Origin: Pectobacterium betavasculorum
GTDB lineage: Bacteria; Pseudomonadota; Gammaproteobacteria; Enterobacterales; Enterobacteriaceae
Length of the DNA: 64,000 nt
Direction: 5' to 3'
Assembly: GCF_000749845.1 (NCBI RefSeq)
Contig: NZ_JQHM01000006.1
Coordinates: forward strand, 1-64,000
The notes under the pieces were generated by a model that saw nothing but the letters and a program-made list of their open reading frames with translations, did not search any database and was not told the origin of the DNA. Shown piece after piece: positions 28,586-37,609 of the stretch. The position numbers and the translations under genes were made by a program. The stretch's first letter is position 1, and every line of letters starts with the position of its first letter.

Positions 28586-30724
28586 TCAGCCCAGTTGACC
28601 GTTGCCCAAGTGTTTAATCCGGCGTTTAACCTCTTCCTGCTTACCGGCATTGAACGGACGTGCATCCGGGCTGCCGAGGTAGCCGCATACGCGGCGGGTC
28701 ACGGAAACGCGTGCTGAATCATGATTACCACATTTCGGGCAGGTGAAACCTTTGCTGGCGCACTCAAATTCCCCCGTGAAACCACACTCATAGCATTCGT
28801 CGATCGGCGTGTTGGTGCCGTAGTAAGGCACGCGGCTATAGCTATAATCCCACACGTCTTCCAGCGCTTTGAGGTTGTGTTGCAGGTTCGGGTATTCGCC
28901 GTAACAAATGAACCCACCGTTAGCTAGCGGCGGATAGGGCAGTTCGAAGTCGATTTTCTGGTAAGGATTTACCTTCTTCTCTACATCAAGATGGAAGCTG
29001 TTGGTGTAGTAACCCTTGTCCGTCACGCCCTGTACGACGCCAAACTCGGCAGTATCCAGACGGCAGAAGCGGTCACACAGGTTTTCGCTTGGCGTGCTGT
29101 AAAGGCTAAATCCGTAACCCGTCTCGTCTTTCCACTGTTCGGTAGCGGCTTTCAGACGGGCGATGACAGCCACAGCTTTGGCACGTAGCGTCACGTCGTC
29201 AAATACGTGTGTTTGGTTACCGAAGAGAGCATTGATGGTTTCATGCAGGCCGATATAACCCAGTGAAATTGACGCGCGTCCGTTCTTGAAGATGTCAGCG
29301 ATGCTGTCGTTCGCATTTAAGCGCACGCCACAGGCACCTTCCATATACAGGATCGGCGCGACGCGGGCTTTCACGTTCTCCAGCCGCGCAATACGCGTCA
29401 TCAGCGCTTTCTTCGCCAACGTCAGGCGTTGATCGAGCAGCGTCCAGAAGCGCTCTTCATTGCCCTCGGCTTCCAGCGCGATACGCGGTAGGTTCAGGCT
29501 GATGACACCCAAATTATTGCGACCATCGTGAATCTGCTGGCCGTCTTCTTCATAAACGCCGAGGAAGCTGCGGCAGCCCATGGGGGTTTTGAACGAACCG
29601 GTGACCTTGACGACCTGATCGTAGTTCAGGATATCGGGGTACATACGCTTGCTGGCGCACTCCAGCGCGAGCTGCTTGATATCATAATTCGCATCGCCGA
29701 CTTTATGGTTCAGACCGTCGCGGATGGCGAAGACCAGTTTAGGGAATACCGCCGTTTTATGGTTTTTACCCAGCCCGGCAATGCGGTTGCGCAGGATAGA
29801 CTCCTGAATCAGACGCGATTCCCAGCAGGTGCCAAGCCCGAAGCCAAAGGTGACGAACGGCGTTTGGCCGTTGGCGGTGTGCAGCGTATTGACTTCATAT
29901 TCCAGTGACTGAAAGGCGTCGTAGCACTCTTTTTCGGTGCGAGTCAGGGCATAGTTTTCTGCATCTGGAATCTGCCACTCTTCCGCTACGGTTTTATGTT
30001 TCGCGTGGCTGGCGGTGACAAACGGGGCCAGAATTTCATCAATGCGGTTAATCGTGGTGCCGCCATAAATATGGCTGGCGACCTGTGCGATAATTTGCGC
30101 GGTGACGGCAGTCGCGGTTGAAATTGACTTTGGCGGCTCAATTTCTGCATTGCCCATTTTGAAGCCGTTGGTCAGCATGCCGTTCAGGTCGATGAGCATG
30201 CAGTTGAACATCGGGAAAAACGGCGAATAATCGAGGTCGTGATAGTGAATCTCACCGCGCTCGTGCGCCAGCACCACATCACGGGGCAGGATGTACTGTT
30301 TGGCGTAATGCTTGGCGACAATGCCAGCCAGCAGATCGCGCTGGGTGGGAATCACTTTACTGTCTTTGTTGGCGTTCTCGTTCAGCAGTGCCATGTTGCT
30401 TTGCTCGACCAGACCGCGAATTTCCTGATTCAGGCGACCGTGGCGCTCACGCGCGATGTCTCTGTCATGGCGGTATTCGATGTAGGTACGCGCCAGTTGC
30501 TTATAATTGCCGGACATCAGCAGATTTTCGACCGCGTCCTGAATATCGCGGATATCTACGCGCGATTTATCCTGCATTTGTTGAGCGACCGCACAGGCCA
30601 CAGTTGCGCAGTAGTCTGCATCATTGACACCGGCTGCATGTGCCGCGCGTTCGACCGCCTCTTTGATACGAACTTCATCAAAAGGCACCTGGCAACCGTC
30701 CCGTTTAATCACTACTGGTTTCAC
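28586..30724 (-). CDS. nrdD: Anaerobic ribonucleoside-triphosphate reductase
   Basis: A 712-residue class III ribonucleotide reductase that makes deoxynucleotides without oxygen. The N-terminal ATP-cone is at residues 1-95 (VIKRDGCQVPFDEVRIKEAVERA). The catalytic barrel follows (KHKTVAEEW, GCRSFLGVY). Near the C-terminus are a four-cysteine zinc site (YECGFTGEFECASKGFTCPKCG) and the glycyl-radical motif RVCGYLGSPDARPFN. It is transcribed from a control region with NrdR, FNR and DnaA-type sites. Confidence 0.97.
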   Translation of the reverse strand: MKPVVIKRDGCQVPFDEVRIKEAVERAAHAAGVNDADYCATVACAVAQQMQDKSRVDIRDIQDAVENLLMSGNYKQLARTYIEYRHDRDIARERHGRLNQEIRGLVEQSNMALLNENANKDSKVIPTQRDLLAGIVAKHYAKQYILPRDVVLAHERGEIHYHDLDYSPFFPMFNCMLIDLNGMLTNGFKMGNAEIEPPKSISTATAVTAQIIAQVASHIYGGTTINRIDEILAPFVTASHAKHKTVAEEWQIPDAENYALTRTEKECYDAFQSLEYEVNTLHTANGQTPFVTFGFGLGTCWESRLIQESILRNRIAGLGKNHKTAVFPKLVFAIRDGLNHKVGDANYDIKQLALECASKRMYPDILNYDQVVKVTGSFKTPMGCRSFLGVYEEDGQQIHDGRNNLGVISLNLPRIALEAEGNEERFWTLLDQRLTLAKKALMTRIARLENVKARVAPILYMEGACGVRLNANDSIADIFKNGRASISLGYIGLHETINALFGNQTHVFDDVTLRAKAVAVIARLKAATEQWKDETGYGFSLYSTPSENLCDRFCRLDTAEFGVVQGVTDKGYYTNSFHLDVEKKVNPYQKIDFELPYPPLANGGFICYGEYPNLQHNLKALEDVWDYSYSRVPYYGTNTPIDECYECGFTGEFECASKGFTCPKCGNHDSARVSVTRRVCGYLGSPDARPFNAGKQEEVKRRIKHLGNGQLG

Positions 30725-30744
30725 GTTTTCTTCCTCTGGAAAGG

Positions 30745-30808
30745 TTATCCACAGGCAAAAACCGTAACTGGCAAGGGTTACAGATGCTGTGGATGATACT
30801 GTGGATAA
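30745..30808. promoter_or_regulatory. Two perfect DnaA boxes in the nrdD upstream region
   Basis: TTATCCACA at 30745-30753 and its inverse TGTGGATAA at 30800-30808 are perfect high-affinity DnaA boxes. A near match (TGTGGATGA) lies at 30789-30797. They lie between the nrdD start and the NrdR boxes. DnaA is known to act on E. coli nrdAB; a role at nrdD is inferred. Confidence 0.5.
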
Positions 30809-30855
30809 GCACTATATGTAGGCGGTGTTTACAGGATAGGCACTATATATTGAAA
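30809..30855. promoter_or_regulatory. Paired NrdR boxes upstream of nrdD
   Basis: GCACTATATGTAGGCG (30809-30824) and GCACTATATATTGAAA (30840-30855) share the ACTATAT core of NrdR boxes (acaCwAtATaTwGtgt). They are 31 bases apart, three helical turns, the spacing expected for cooperative NrdR binding. NrdR represses ribonucleotide reductase genes when dATP is high. Confidence 0.8.
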
Positions 30856-30891
30856 TTGCATAGGAGTGTTTGCAATTTTATCGCTGCAAAA

Positions 30892-30905
30892 TTGATGTAG
30901 AGCAA
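30892..30905. promoter_or_regulatory. Candidate FNR box upstream of nrdD
   Basis: TTGATGTAGAGCAA matches the FNR consensus TTGAT-N4-ATCAA at 9 of 10 fixed positions. Anaerobic activation by FNR fits an oxygen-sensitive reductase. Confidence 0.6.
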
Positions 30906-31138
30906 AGAAATCCCTCCCTAGTAGATAAATCGAACTTGAACAAAATTTAATCATCCTGGGTGAGAGGTTCGTGAAGGCTTGCGGTGCCTGGTCTGGCGGC
31001 TTATTGGGTGCTTTTTATGGGTAGCGAGAGTAACAGTACAGAAATATCTGAAATGCCAGATGGTGTCTTTCGGCATTCGTAGTAACGCGTGGCGGTGACT
31101 ACTGAATGCCGATGACCGATGGCCTATGAAGGGGCGAG

Positions 31139-31876
31139 TTACTGTTGATTATCAGGGAAGGGGGGAAGCTGGTGGAAGATATTCACTAGCCCCTCTGACC
31201 AGGCTTTACGGATCGTGGTGAAATAGGCGTTGTTTTCGGTAACGCGTTGCTGCTCACCGCTGTCAAAACTGCCGGTACGGTAAATCATCACATCCAGCGG
31301 TAGGCCAACCGACAGGTTGCTGCGCAGAGTGGAGTCGATAGAAATCAGCGCACAGCACATGGCTTGCTCCAGCGGCGTATCTATCGTCAGCACGCGATCG
31401 ATAATCGGCTTGCCGTACTTGCTCTCGCCGATCTGGAAATAGGGGGTGTCCGGCGTAGCCTCAATGAAGTTGCCCTCAGGGTAAATATGAAACAGCCGAT
31501 GTGTTTCACTGCTAATCTGTCCGCCTAGCAGTAGGTTGCAGCCAAAATTGGTATTACTCCCGCTCTGCTGCGCGCTGCTATCGCGGTGAATCACTTCACG
31601 CACGGTTTCTCCAAGCAACATTGCGGCGTCATACATGGAGTTAACCTGCATGAGATTTGGCGTATGCTGCGCATCAATGCGGGCGTTGAGCAGGCTGATG
31701 ATGCTTTGCGTTGTCGCCAGATTTCCCGCGCATTGGATCACTAATACACGCTCATCATCATGCTGAAAAACATAGAGTTTTTTGAACGTGGCAATGTGAT
31801 CGACGCCCGCATTAGTACGGGAGTCGGAAGCAAAAACCAGGCCGTCAGACAGACACATGGCGACACAGTACGTCAT
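31139..31876 (-). CDS. Anbu, bacterial proteasome-like hydrolase
   Basis: A 245-residue protein of the Anbu (ancestral beta subunit) branch of the proteasome/HslV superfamily. After removal of Met the N-terminus is TYCVAMCLSDGLVFASDSRTN, giving the N-terminal Thr nucleophile and the conserved SDSRTNAGVD segment with its Asp. GESKYGKPIIDRVL and LIYRTGSFD-like strands follow. Anbu rings have been studied structurally, but their natural substrate is unknown. As in many proteobacteria, it is next to a transglutaminase-like, an alpha-E and an ATP-grasp gene, here as the last gene of that series, 23 bases downstream of the transglutaminase stop. Confidence 0.92.
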   Translation of the reverse strand: MTYCVAMCLSDGLVFASDSRTNAGVDHIATFKKLYVFQHDDERVLVIQCAGNLATTQSIISLLNARIDAQHTPNLMQVNSMYDAAMLLGETVREVIHRDSSAQQSGSNTNFGCNLLLGGQISSETHRLFHIYPEGNFIEATPDTPYFQIGESKYGKPIIDRVLTIDTPLEQAMCCALISIDSTLRSNLSVGLPLDVMIYRTGSFDSGEQQRVTENNAYFTTIRKAWSEGLVNIFHQLPPFPDNQQ

Positions 31877-31899
31877 AAAGTACCTTTTCGTTAAAAATT

Positions 31900-32730
31900 T
31901 TACTGTTGCTGTTGTACCTGCTGCTGCCGTTCAAACAAGCGGACTTCAGCTTCTGAAAACATCTCTTCACACCCGCCTCCCAGCCGCGTACCGCGTACCG
32001 GGCAGGCATCCATATAATCCATTCCCACGGCCAGCCACAGATGCTGATGGAGTTGTCGTGTATTGTTGGTAATATCGAACCCCTGCCAGTATCCGTTTAG
32101 CCACACCTCTGCCCAGGCGTGCATGGCGACATGCTGAGTGTCTTGGCTGTACACGTAACCGCTGACATAGCGTGCTGGAATATTCAGGCTACGGCAGCAG
32201 GCTAGAAACACATGCGTGTGATCCTGACAAACGCCTTTCTGCATGGCAAACGCTGCCGCTGCGGTATCCTGCACCTGCGTTGCTCCAGGAGTATACGGCA
32301 TTTTCAGCTGTAACTCCGCCATCAGCATATTCAGGCTCTCTTCCGCTGCATCCGGTCGATAATAGCGTTGTGCAAACGCTCGAATATTGGCATCGGCTTC
32401 GGTCAGAGGCGTCGCGCGTAAAAAAACCAGCGGCGACAGGCCATTCTGCGTTTCGGGCTTTTCTCTTTTGCCATCGTCATCGTCGTCGCCGATATCAACC
32501 ACGCCTTGCGCATGAATCGTGATGTCGTGATGTGGGTGGTCGAGTGTTAGCACATGCAACACATTACCATACGCATCGGTGGTTTGAACCGCTGAGGCGG
32601 GCAGCGTCAGTCTCCATTCATGTATTCTCTGATGCGCGGAGTTTTGCGGCGTCAGACGCAGGTACTGGGTGCTGAACTTCACTTCCTCATCATAGCGGTA
32701 GTGGGTGAGGTGGTTGATGGTGAGTTTCAT
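31900..32730 (-). CDS. Transglutaminase-like protein of the Anbu operon
   Basis: A 276-residue protein. The N-terminal beta domain (residues 1-90, starting INHLTHYRYDEEV) and the transglutaminase-like core are clear. The catalytic Cys is in GVCQDHTHVFLACCRSLNIPARYVSGY, the His in AMHAWAEVWL, and the Asp in GFDITNN. These proteins are predicted cysteine peptidases or amidotransferases. The start overlaps the stop of the alpha-E gene by 4 bases. The C-terminal tail is Gln-rich (RQQQVQQQQ). The role is inferred to be peptide modification or cleavage together with Anbu. Confidence 0.9.
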   Translation of the reverse strand: MKLTINHLTHYRYDEEVKFSTQYLRLTPQNSAHQRIHEWRLTLPASAVQTTDAYGNVLHVLTLDHPHHDITIHAQGVVDIGDDDDDGKREKPETQNGLSPLVFLRATPLTEADANIRAFAQRYYRPDAAEESLNMLMAELQLKMPYTPGATQVQDTAAAAFAMQKGVCQDHTHVFLACCRSLNIPARYVSGYVYSQDTQHVAMHAWAEVWLNGYWQGFDITNNTRQLHQHLWLAVGMDYMDACPVRGTRLGGGCEEMFSEAEVRLFERQQQVQQQQ

Positions 32731-33656
32731 AGCGCCTCCAGATAGGTATGACGAATACTGTCTGCCAGTTCGTTGATTTTAATTATGAAATTATTGAGAT
32801 AGGTGGGTAAATCCTGCGCCAGAATATCGTCCAGCGTGCTGAAGCGTAGCTCGACGTGTAGCAGGTGGGCGAGCCGATGCGGGACTTTGGCACGTTGGCT
32901 ACCGATGGCTTCCAACAGAAGTACCAGATCGCCAACGCAAGCGTGCAGCGAACGCGGTACGTCCTCGCGTAAGACCAGCAGCTCAGTGACGGTTTCCGGG
33001 CTGATTGGCTGGCGATAGATGCTGTGGTAGGCCTCGCGCGCGCTTACGGCACGCAGCAGGGTATCCAGACGATAGTATTCGCGTACCGGGTCGGGGTCAC
33101 TATTGAGCTGTTGGTGTTTAACATTCAGTAACTGTGCGGTCGCATAGGCGCGTTCAATCAGCGTGCCAACACGAATGAAGCACTGGGCGTCATTGCGCAG
33201 CAGTGTTCCGAACATCGCGCCACGAAACAGATGAGAGCGCTCTTTTACCCAGTCAAAAAACTCATTAATACCGATGTTATCTACACCCTGATGTCGCAGA
33301 TTACGAATGTCGATGCGTGTGGTGTTAATACACTCCCAGACCTCGGAGGAAAGGCTGCCACGCACGGCGTGTGCATTGTTCCATGCCATTTCAATACAAT
33401 TGTAGATGCTGCTTGGGTTCTGGCTGTCCAGCGCGAAGAAATTCAATAGGTTGTTCATGGAAAAGTGGGTGTAGCGCTGTTGAAATAGCTCGTGAGTGGC
33501 GGTCAGGTTAAGGGGCAGAGCCAGATCGCGCTGCTGCTGGCTGTGACGCGGCATCATTGAGAGTTTGTAGGTGACATCCAGCACGCGGGCAAGGCTTTCT
33601 GCCCGCTCCAGATAGCGAGCCATCCAATACAGTTCACTGGCAGTGCGGCTTAGCAT
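32727..33656 (-). CDS. Alpha-E domain protein
   Basis: A 309-residue, largely helical protein with the alpha-E opening LSRTASELYWMARYLERAESLARVLD and an EARRS-like core (SARTEAYHSIYR equivalent: SAREAYHSIYRQPISPETVTELLVL). The function is unknown; the domain is always found with the permuted ATP-grasp and transglutaminase genes. Both ends overlap neighbours (7 bases with ATP-grasp, 4 with transglutaminase), so the four proteins are made together. Confidence 0.9.
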   Translation of the reverse strand: MLSRTASELYWMARYLERAESLARVLDVTYKLSMMPRHSQQQRDLALPLNLTATHELFQQRYTHFSMNNLLNFFALDSQNPSSIYNCIEMAWNNAHAVRGSLSSEVWECINTTRIDIRNLRHQGVDNIGINEFFDWVKERSHLFRGAMFGTLLRNDAQCFIRVGTLIERAYATAQLLNVKHQQLNSDPDPVREYYRLDTLLRAVSAREAYHSIYRQPISPETVTELLVLREDVPRSLHACVGDLVLLLEAIGSQRAKVPHRLAHLLHVELRFSTLDDILAQDLPTYLNNFIIKINELADSIRHTYLEAL

Positions 33657-35095
33657 GATTCGTCCTCCTCCATAACCCAGGTGTCTTTGGTGCCGCCGCC
33701 CTGTGAGGAGTTGACGACCAGAGAACCTTCCGTGAGTGCGACACGCGTCAGGCCACCGGGAACCAGTCGGATTTCCTCACCGGACAGGGCGAAAGGGCGC
33801 AGATCGATATGTCGGGGAGCCAGGCCATCGTCGATAAACGTTGGGCAGGTGGAGAGCGCTAAGGTTTCCTGACCGATATAGTTGTGCGGGTGCGCGATCA
33901 AACGCTGGCGAAACATCTCGATCTCCTGACGTGTCGCCCGTGGGCCGACCAGCATTCCGTAACCGCCTGCACCGTGAACTTCCTTCACCACCATGCTATC
34001 CAGATGATCGAGCACATAGCGCAGATCCTTGGGGTTGCGACATTGCCAGGTAGGAATGTTGTGAAGGATCGGTTCTTCAGACAGATAGAAACGGATCATC
34101 TCCGGAACATAGGGATAGATGGATTTATCGTCGGCGACACCGGTGCCGACAGCATTCGCCAGTACAACACCGCCTGCACGATACACGGACAACAGGCCGG
34201 GCACGCCGAGCATCGAATCCGCGCGAAATGCCAGCGGATCGAGGAAGGCATCGTCTACGCGACGATAGATCACATCCACCTGACACGGGCCTTCAGTCGT
34301 ACGCATATAGACCGCCCCTGCTTTCACGAACAAGTCCGCGCTTTCTACCAGTTCGACGCCCATTTGCTGCGCCAGAAAGCTGTGTTCAAAGTAGGCGCTG
34401 TTGAAACGGCCCGGCGTCATCACGACCACGGTAGGATCGTCAACCTGCGTGCTTTCACGCAGGGTCTGTAGCAGATAGCTGGGATAGCGTTCAACAGGGG
34501 CGATATGCTGGCTGGCAAAGAGATCCGGGTAAAGCCGCATCATCATTTTGCGGTTTTCCAGCATGTAGGAGACGCCGGATGGGGTACGCAGGTTGTCTTC
34601 CAGCACGTAATAATGACCGTCGCTGTTGCGCACCATATCGATTCCGGTGATGTGGGCGTAAATATTGTTATGCAGGTTCACACCCTGCATACAGGGTTGA
34701 TACTGCTCATTCGCCAGTACCTGCTCACTGGGTATAATACCGGCCTTGAGTATGTGCTGCTGATGGTAAATATCGTAGAGAAAGGCGTTCAGTGCCTGTA
34801 CCCGCTGGCGGATGCCGCGATCGAGCAACTGCCATTCGTGGGCAGGAATAATACGCGGTACGCTATCGAAGGGAATTAGGCGTTCGGTGCCTCCTTCCTC
34901 ACCATAAACGTTAAACGTAATACCCACGCGGTGAAACAGCAGTTCTGCCTGCTCCTTCTTCTGTTTAATGGCCTGCTGGTCGGTTTGTTGGAGCCATTGC
35001 CAATAGGAATTGTAGTGTTGACGTTGTTGGCCTTGCGACGAGAGCATCTCGTCGTAATAAGGCGCAGATGGAAGTTTCATTTTTATCATTGTCAT
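33650..35095 (-). CDS. Circularly permuted ATP-grasp protein
   Basis: A 481-residue protein of the DUF404/DUF407 ATP-grasp type: GITFNVYGEEGGTERLIPFDSVPRIIP, GIDMVRNSDGHYYVLEDNLRTPSGVSYMLENR, VVVMTPGRFNSAYFEHSFLA, VIYRRVDDAFLDPL and VVKEVHGAGGYGMLVGP. ATP-grasp enzymes form peptide-like bonds using ATP. A peptide ligase partnered with a transglutaminase-like enzyme and an N-terminal Thr hydrolase suggests a peptide synthesis/tagging cycle (inference). It is the first gene of the operon. The start could be 35095, 35089 or 35080. Confidence 0.9.
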   Translation of the reverse strand: MTMIKMKLPSAPYYDEMLSSQGQQRQHYNSYWQWLQQTDQQAIKQKKEQAELLFHRVGITFNVYGEEGGTERLIPFDSVPRIIPAHEWQLLDRGIRQRVQALNAFLYDIYHQQHILKAGIIPSEQVLANEQYQPCMQGVNLHNNIYAHITGIDMVRNSDGHYYVLEDNLRTPSGVSYMLENRKMMMRLYPDLFASQHIAPVERYPSYLLQTLRESTQVDDPTVVVMTPGRFNSAYFEHSFLAQQMGVELVESADLFVKAGAVYMRTTEGPCQVDVIYRRVDDAFLDPLAFRADSMLGVPGLLSVYRAGGVVLANAVGTGVADDKSIYPYVPEMIRFYLSEEPILHNIPTWQCRNPKDLRYVLDHLDSMVVKEVHGAGGYGMLVGPRATRQEIEMFRQRLIAHPHNYIGQETLALSTCPTFIDDGLAPRHIDLRPFALSGEEIRLVPGGLTRVALTEGSLVVNSSQGGGTKDTWVMEEDESC

Positions 35096-35257
35096 CCCCA
35101 GGCGTTACGCTTAATAGCGATAATAGGACAATGCATAAAATGCGCCATTTTGGAAAAAGCGTGATGCAGTGAGGATGGTGCTCGGTTTTTTCCTCTAATT
35201 GGTGCGTAGCGAGGCGAGTTTGCACTGAGGCGAGAGAATAAAGGCACTAGAAATCAG

Positions 35258-35285
35258 CAAGACGCAACCGTAATGGTGCGTCTTG
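35258..35285 (-). terminator. Terminator-like hairpin after ridA
   Basis: CAAGACGC (35258-35265) pairs with GCGTCTTG (35278-35285), with additional inner pairs. It lies 25 bases beyond the ridA stop on the minus strand. Confidence 0.55.
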
Positions 35286-35310
35286 AGAAGGGAACGATCA
35301 ATGATGGTGC

Positions 35311-35697
35311 TTAGCGACGAACGGCGATCGCTTCGATTTCAATCTTCACATCTTTTGGCAGGCGTGCGACTTCAACGCAAGAGCGAGCCGGGAACGGTGC
35401 GTCGTGTTCGTTGAAGAACGCTTCATACGCGGTATTCACGAGGGTGAAATCGTGCAGGTCTTTCACAAACACGGTCATTTTCACGATATCGGAAACTTTC
35501 AGGCCAGCGGCTTCGACAATAGCCTGAACATTTTCCAGTGACTGGCGCGTTTGAGCAGTAATGTTATCTGCCACCAGACCGCTTTTCGGGTTCACCGGAA
35601 TCTGGCCGGATGTGATGATCATGCTGCCAAGGTCGACGCCCTGAACATAAGGGCCGATAGCGGCAGGGGCGTGCTCGGTGCTGATAGTGCGTGACAT
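35311..35697 (-). CDS. ridA: Enamine/imine deaminase RidA
   Basis: Read from the ATG at 35697 (MSRTISTEHAPAAIGPYVQG) this gives the standard 128-residue RidA/YjgF protein; the longer frame from 35805 runs into a repeat element. It hydrolyses reactive 2-aminoacrylate and related imines, protecting PLP enzymes. Conserved residues include AIGPYVQGVDLGSMIITSGQIP, and the carboxylate-binding Arg in FPARSCVEVARLPKDVKIEIEAIA. In E. coli the gene lies directly next to pyrI; here an island separates them. Confidence 0.95.
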   Translation of the reverse strand: MSRTISTEHAPAAIGPYVQGVDLGSMIITSGQIPVNPKSGLVADNITAQTRQSLENVQAIVEAAGLKVSDIVKMTVFVKDLHDFTLVNTAYEAFFNEHDAPFPARSCVEVARLPKDVKIEIEAIAVRR

Positions 35698-35739
35698 GGT
35701 ATCTCCTTGATGAGGGCGTAAAAGAAACGCGGACGCAGA

Positions 35740-35849
35740 ATGCCAGTCACTTAAGCATGGATTTAGGGGAAACACGGTGATGAGGTTCCTGTAGGGATGC
35801 CTCACTCCCTGGTAGCCCCGCTATCTCGATCCTTAAACGATCGGTATTA
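35740..35849. repeat. Dispersed palindromic repeat, copy 1
   Basis: About 110 bases closely resemble 46351-46460. The shared core is TTTAGGGGAAACACGGTGAT, followed by GAGGTTCC, CCTC and a CCCC end, so the unit can fold on itself. It sits just upstream of ridA. I do not recognise it as ERIC or BIME. Confidence 0.75.
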
Positions 35850-36383
35850 CGCGGACACTGCATTATTCAAAAAAGCCCCGTGACAGGCAATGTCCATCGC
35901 ACACGCAAGCTAAAATACTATATGGAGAAACGCCATTAGAGCAATTCTTGATGGTTTATTGGAATGAGAGCTGACTATAAACCTCAAACACTTTTCTAAA
36001 GACCCCTGCATAATATCGCTCTACCTCCTGTCCCTGGATGTTAGGTTTTGTTGACCTTAAAATAGCTGTTTTTCTATTATACCGCGCAGATATTTAGAGA
36101 GGGACTGAAATGGGAAATGTTATTTCAATAGCACGTGTATGTATTATTTACTCTGTTTTTCCACGTTTTATCTATTAGTCTGTTATGAGCAGTATGTAAC
36201 TCCCCCCTGTTGGGAAGAACTGTTTTTATTAATAACATAACGTTATTTAATTAATGATAATTATTTTATATTTTAATTATTGGTTTTGTACCTATCGATA
36301 TTTATTAATAATTTCTTGATTGTGATGTTTTCTAACGCTACCCTTATTAAGTGAATGTTGATTAATTGTGGGAGGGGATGTTA
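35850..36383. other. AT-rich leader of the ankyrin-PRTase island
   Basis: About 530 bases between the repeat and the first island gene. It turns sharply AT-rich from about 35930. The promoter of the island operon should lie here. The only candidate coding unit is a 22-residue frame at 36110-36178. Confidence 0.6.
36110..36178 (+). CDS. Possible 22-residue hydrophobic peptide
   Basis: ATG at 36110 after AGAGGGACTGAA encodes MGNVISIARVCIIYSVFPRF-IY then TAG. It is hydrophobic and basic. The ribosome site is modest and nothing supports it beyond that. Confidence 0.2.
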   Translation: MGNVISIARVCIIYSVFPRFIY

Positions 36384-36833
36384 ATGGATAATAAATCATC
36401 TGAGTATTATGCAATGTATGGCATAAATAATGCCGATAAAAAAGGGTATACAGCATTACATTTAGCCGCTATAGAATCGAATGAAGATATGGTTAAATTA
36501 TTGATAGATTCAGGTGCTGATATCAATGCTATGACAGCAAATGGAAGCACTCCTCTTCATAAAGCCTGCACGTATGGAAATGTATCAATAGTTAAAATAT
36601 TAATTAAACAAGGCGCTAACTTGGAAGCCGTTACGTCAAATAGTAAAGTGGCATCATTCAGTAATAGAACACCATTGCATGAAGCCGCCGTGGAAGGTAA
36701 ACATGATTGTGTTAAATATCTTTTGTCTATAGGAGCAAACGATTGCGCGCTAACGGGTGAAAATGAAACGCCTGCTGATTTAGCTAAAAAATACCAGCAT
36801 GAAAACATTTTTTACCTTTTCAACCGGACTTGA
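36384..36833 (+). CDS. Ankyrin-repeat protein, first gene of the island
   Basis: Read from the ATG at 36384, which has GGAGGGG about 6 bases upstream; the ATG at 36378 is too close to it. The 149-residue protein is almost entirely ankyrin repeats: GYTALHLAAIESNEDMVKLLIDSGADIN, GSTPLHKACTYGNVSIVKILIKQGANLE, RTPLHEAAVEGKHDCVKYLLSIGAND, and a partial last repeat ETPADLAKKYQHENIFYLF. There is no signal peptide, so it is probably a cytoplasmic protein-binding module. It may regulate or scaffold the enzymes encoded downstream, since its stop overlaps the next start (TGATG). Confidence 0.85.
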   Translation: MDNKSSEYYAMYGINNADKKGYTALHLAAIESNEDMVKLLIDSGADINAMTANGSTPLHKACTYGNVSIVKILIKQGANLEAVTSNSKVASFSNRTPLHEAAVEGKHDCVKYLLSIGANDCALTGENETPADLAKKYQHENIFYLFNRT

Positions 36834-37609
36834 TGATAATTATTATGAGGAACCTGAAATGTTTCGTTTTTGATATTGATGGGACTATTGTATTTAACAA
36901 TGTACATTTATCTAAATCATTAGAATCTGAGATATTAAAATTATCAGCTATTGGAATGGTTATATTTGCAACAGCGAGACCTTTTCGTGATGTAAAGCAA
37001 GTACTGCCGAACACGCTGTGGTCATCAGATATTGTTTGCATGAATGGATCAGCATATTATAAAAATCAGGTTCCACAAAAGGTAAAATATATAAAAGAAA
37101 ATGTAGCGGGAGACGTGATCGATTATTTATTGTCATCGAATGTTCCTTTTGTAGCAGATAATGATGAAGGGTTTTACCTTACTAATCATGATATTGATTT
37201 TTTCCAATATACAAAAAGATGTGGTATAGAGCCAATTTCAAATATTGAGTATATGAAAGAAAGAGGCGTGTGCAAAATACAGGTTTTTGATAAAAATCAT
37301 ATCGGCTACTTTTCTGATATTGATGATGTGGTAGTTCATGATTACAGTAATGTGGGTTTTTTTGATATTTCATCAACTTTAGTAGATAAATCAGATTTAA
37401 TTTTTGAATTCAATCTAAAACATTATTATGTTACTGCATTTGGTAATGATGTTAATGATGTTGAAATTTTAAAAAATTCCGATTTAAGTATATGCGTTGG
37501 AAATAATGCTACATTAACTGAGTTTTGCAATTACGCCATAAAGCCAGGTTTATCTGGTGATTTGGAATGCGAAGTTCTGAGTTTTATTCAGAGGATAGGT
37601 AATGTTTAA
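36833..37609 (+). CDS. HAD-superfamily phosphatase, Cof/IIB type
   Basis: The ATG at 36833 overlaps the ankyrin stop; an alternative ATG at 36845 would remove four residues. The 258-residue protein has motif I FVFDIDGTIVF near residues 11-21 (nucleophile Asp14, acid/base Asp16), motif II IFATARPFRDV, and motif IV FGNDVNDVEILKNSDLSICVGNN. A C2-type cap lies between residues about 85 and 180. IIB HADs mostly dephosphorylate sugar or nucleotide phosphates. The conserved Lys of motif III is probably in the KIQVFDKNH or KSDLIFEF region. The low GC matches the rest of the island. Confidence 0.88.
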   Translation: MIIIMRNLKCFVFDIDGTIVFNNVHLSKSLESEILKLSAIGMVIFATARPFRDVKQVLPNTLWSSDIVCMNGSAYYKNQVPQKVKYIKENVAGDVIDYLLSSNVPFVADNDEGFYLTNHDIDFFQYTKRCGIEPISNIEYMKERGVCKIQVFDKNHIGYFSDIDDVVVHDYSNVGFFDISSTLVDKSDLIFEFNLKHYYVTAFGNDVNDVEILKNSDLSICVGNNATLTEFCNYAIKPGLSGDLECEVLSFIQRIGNV

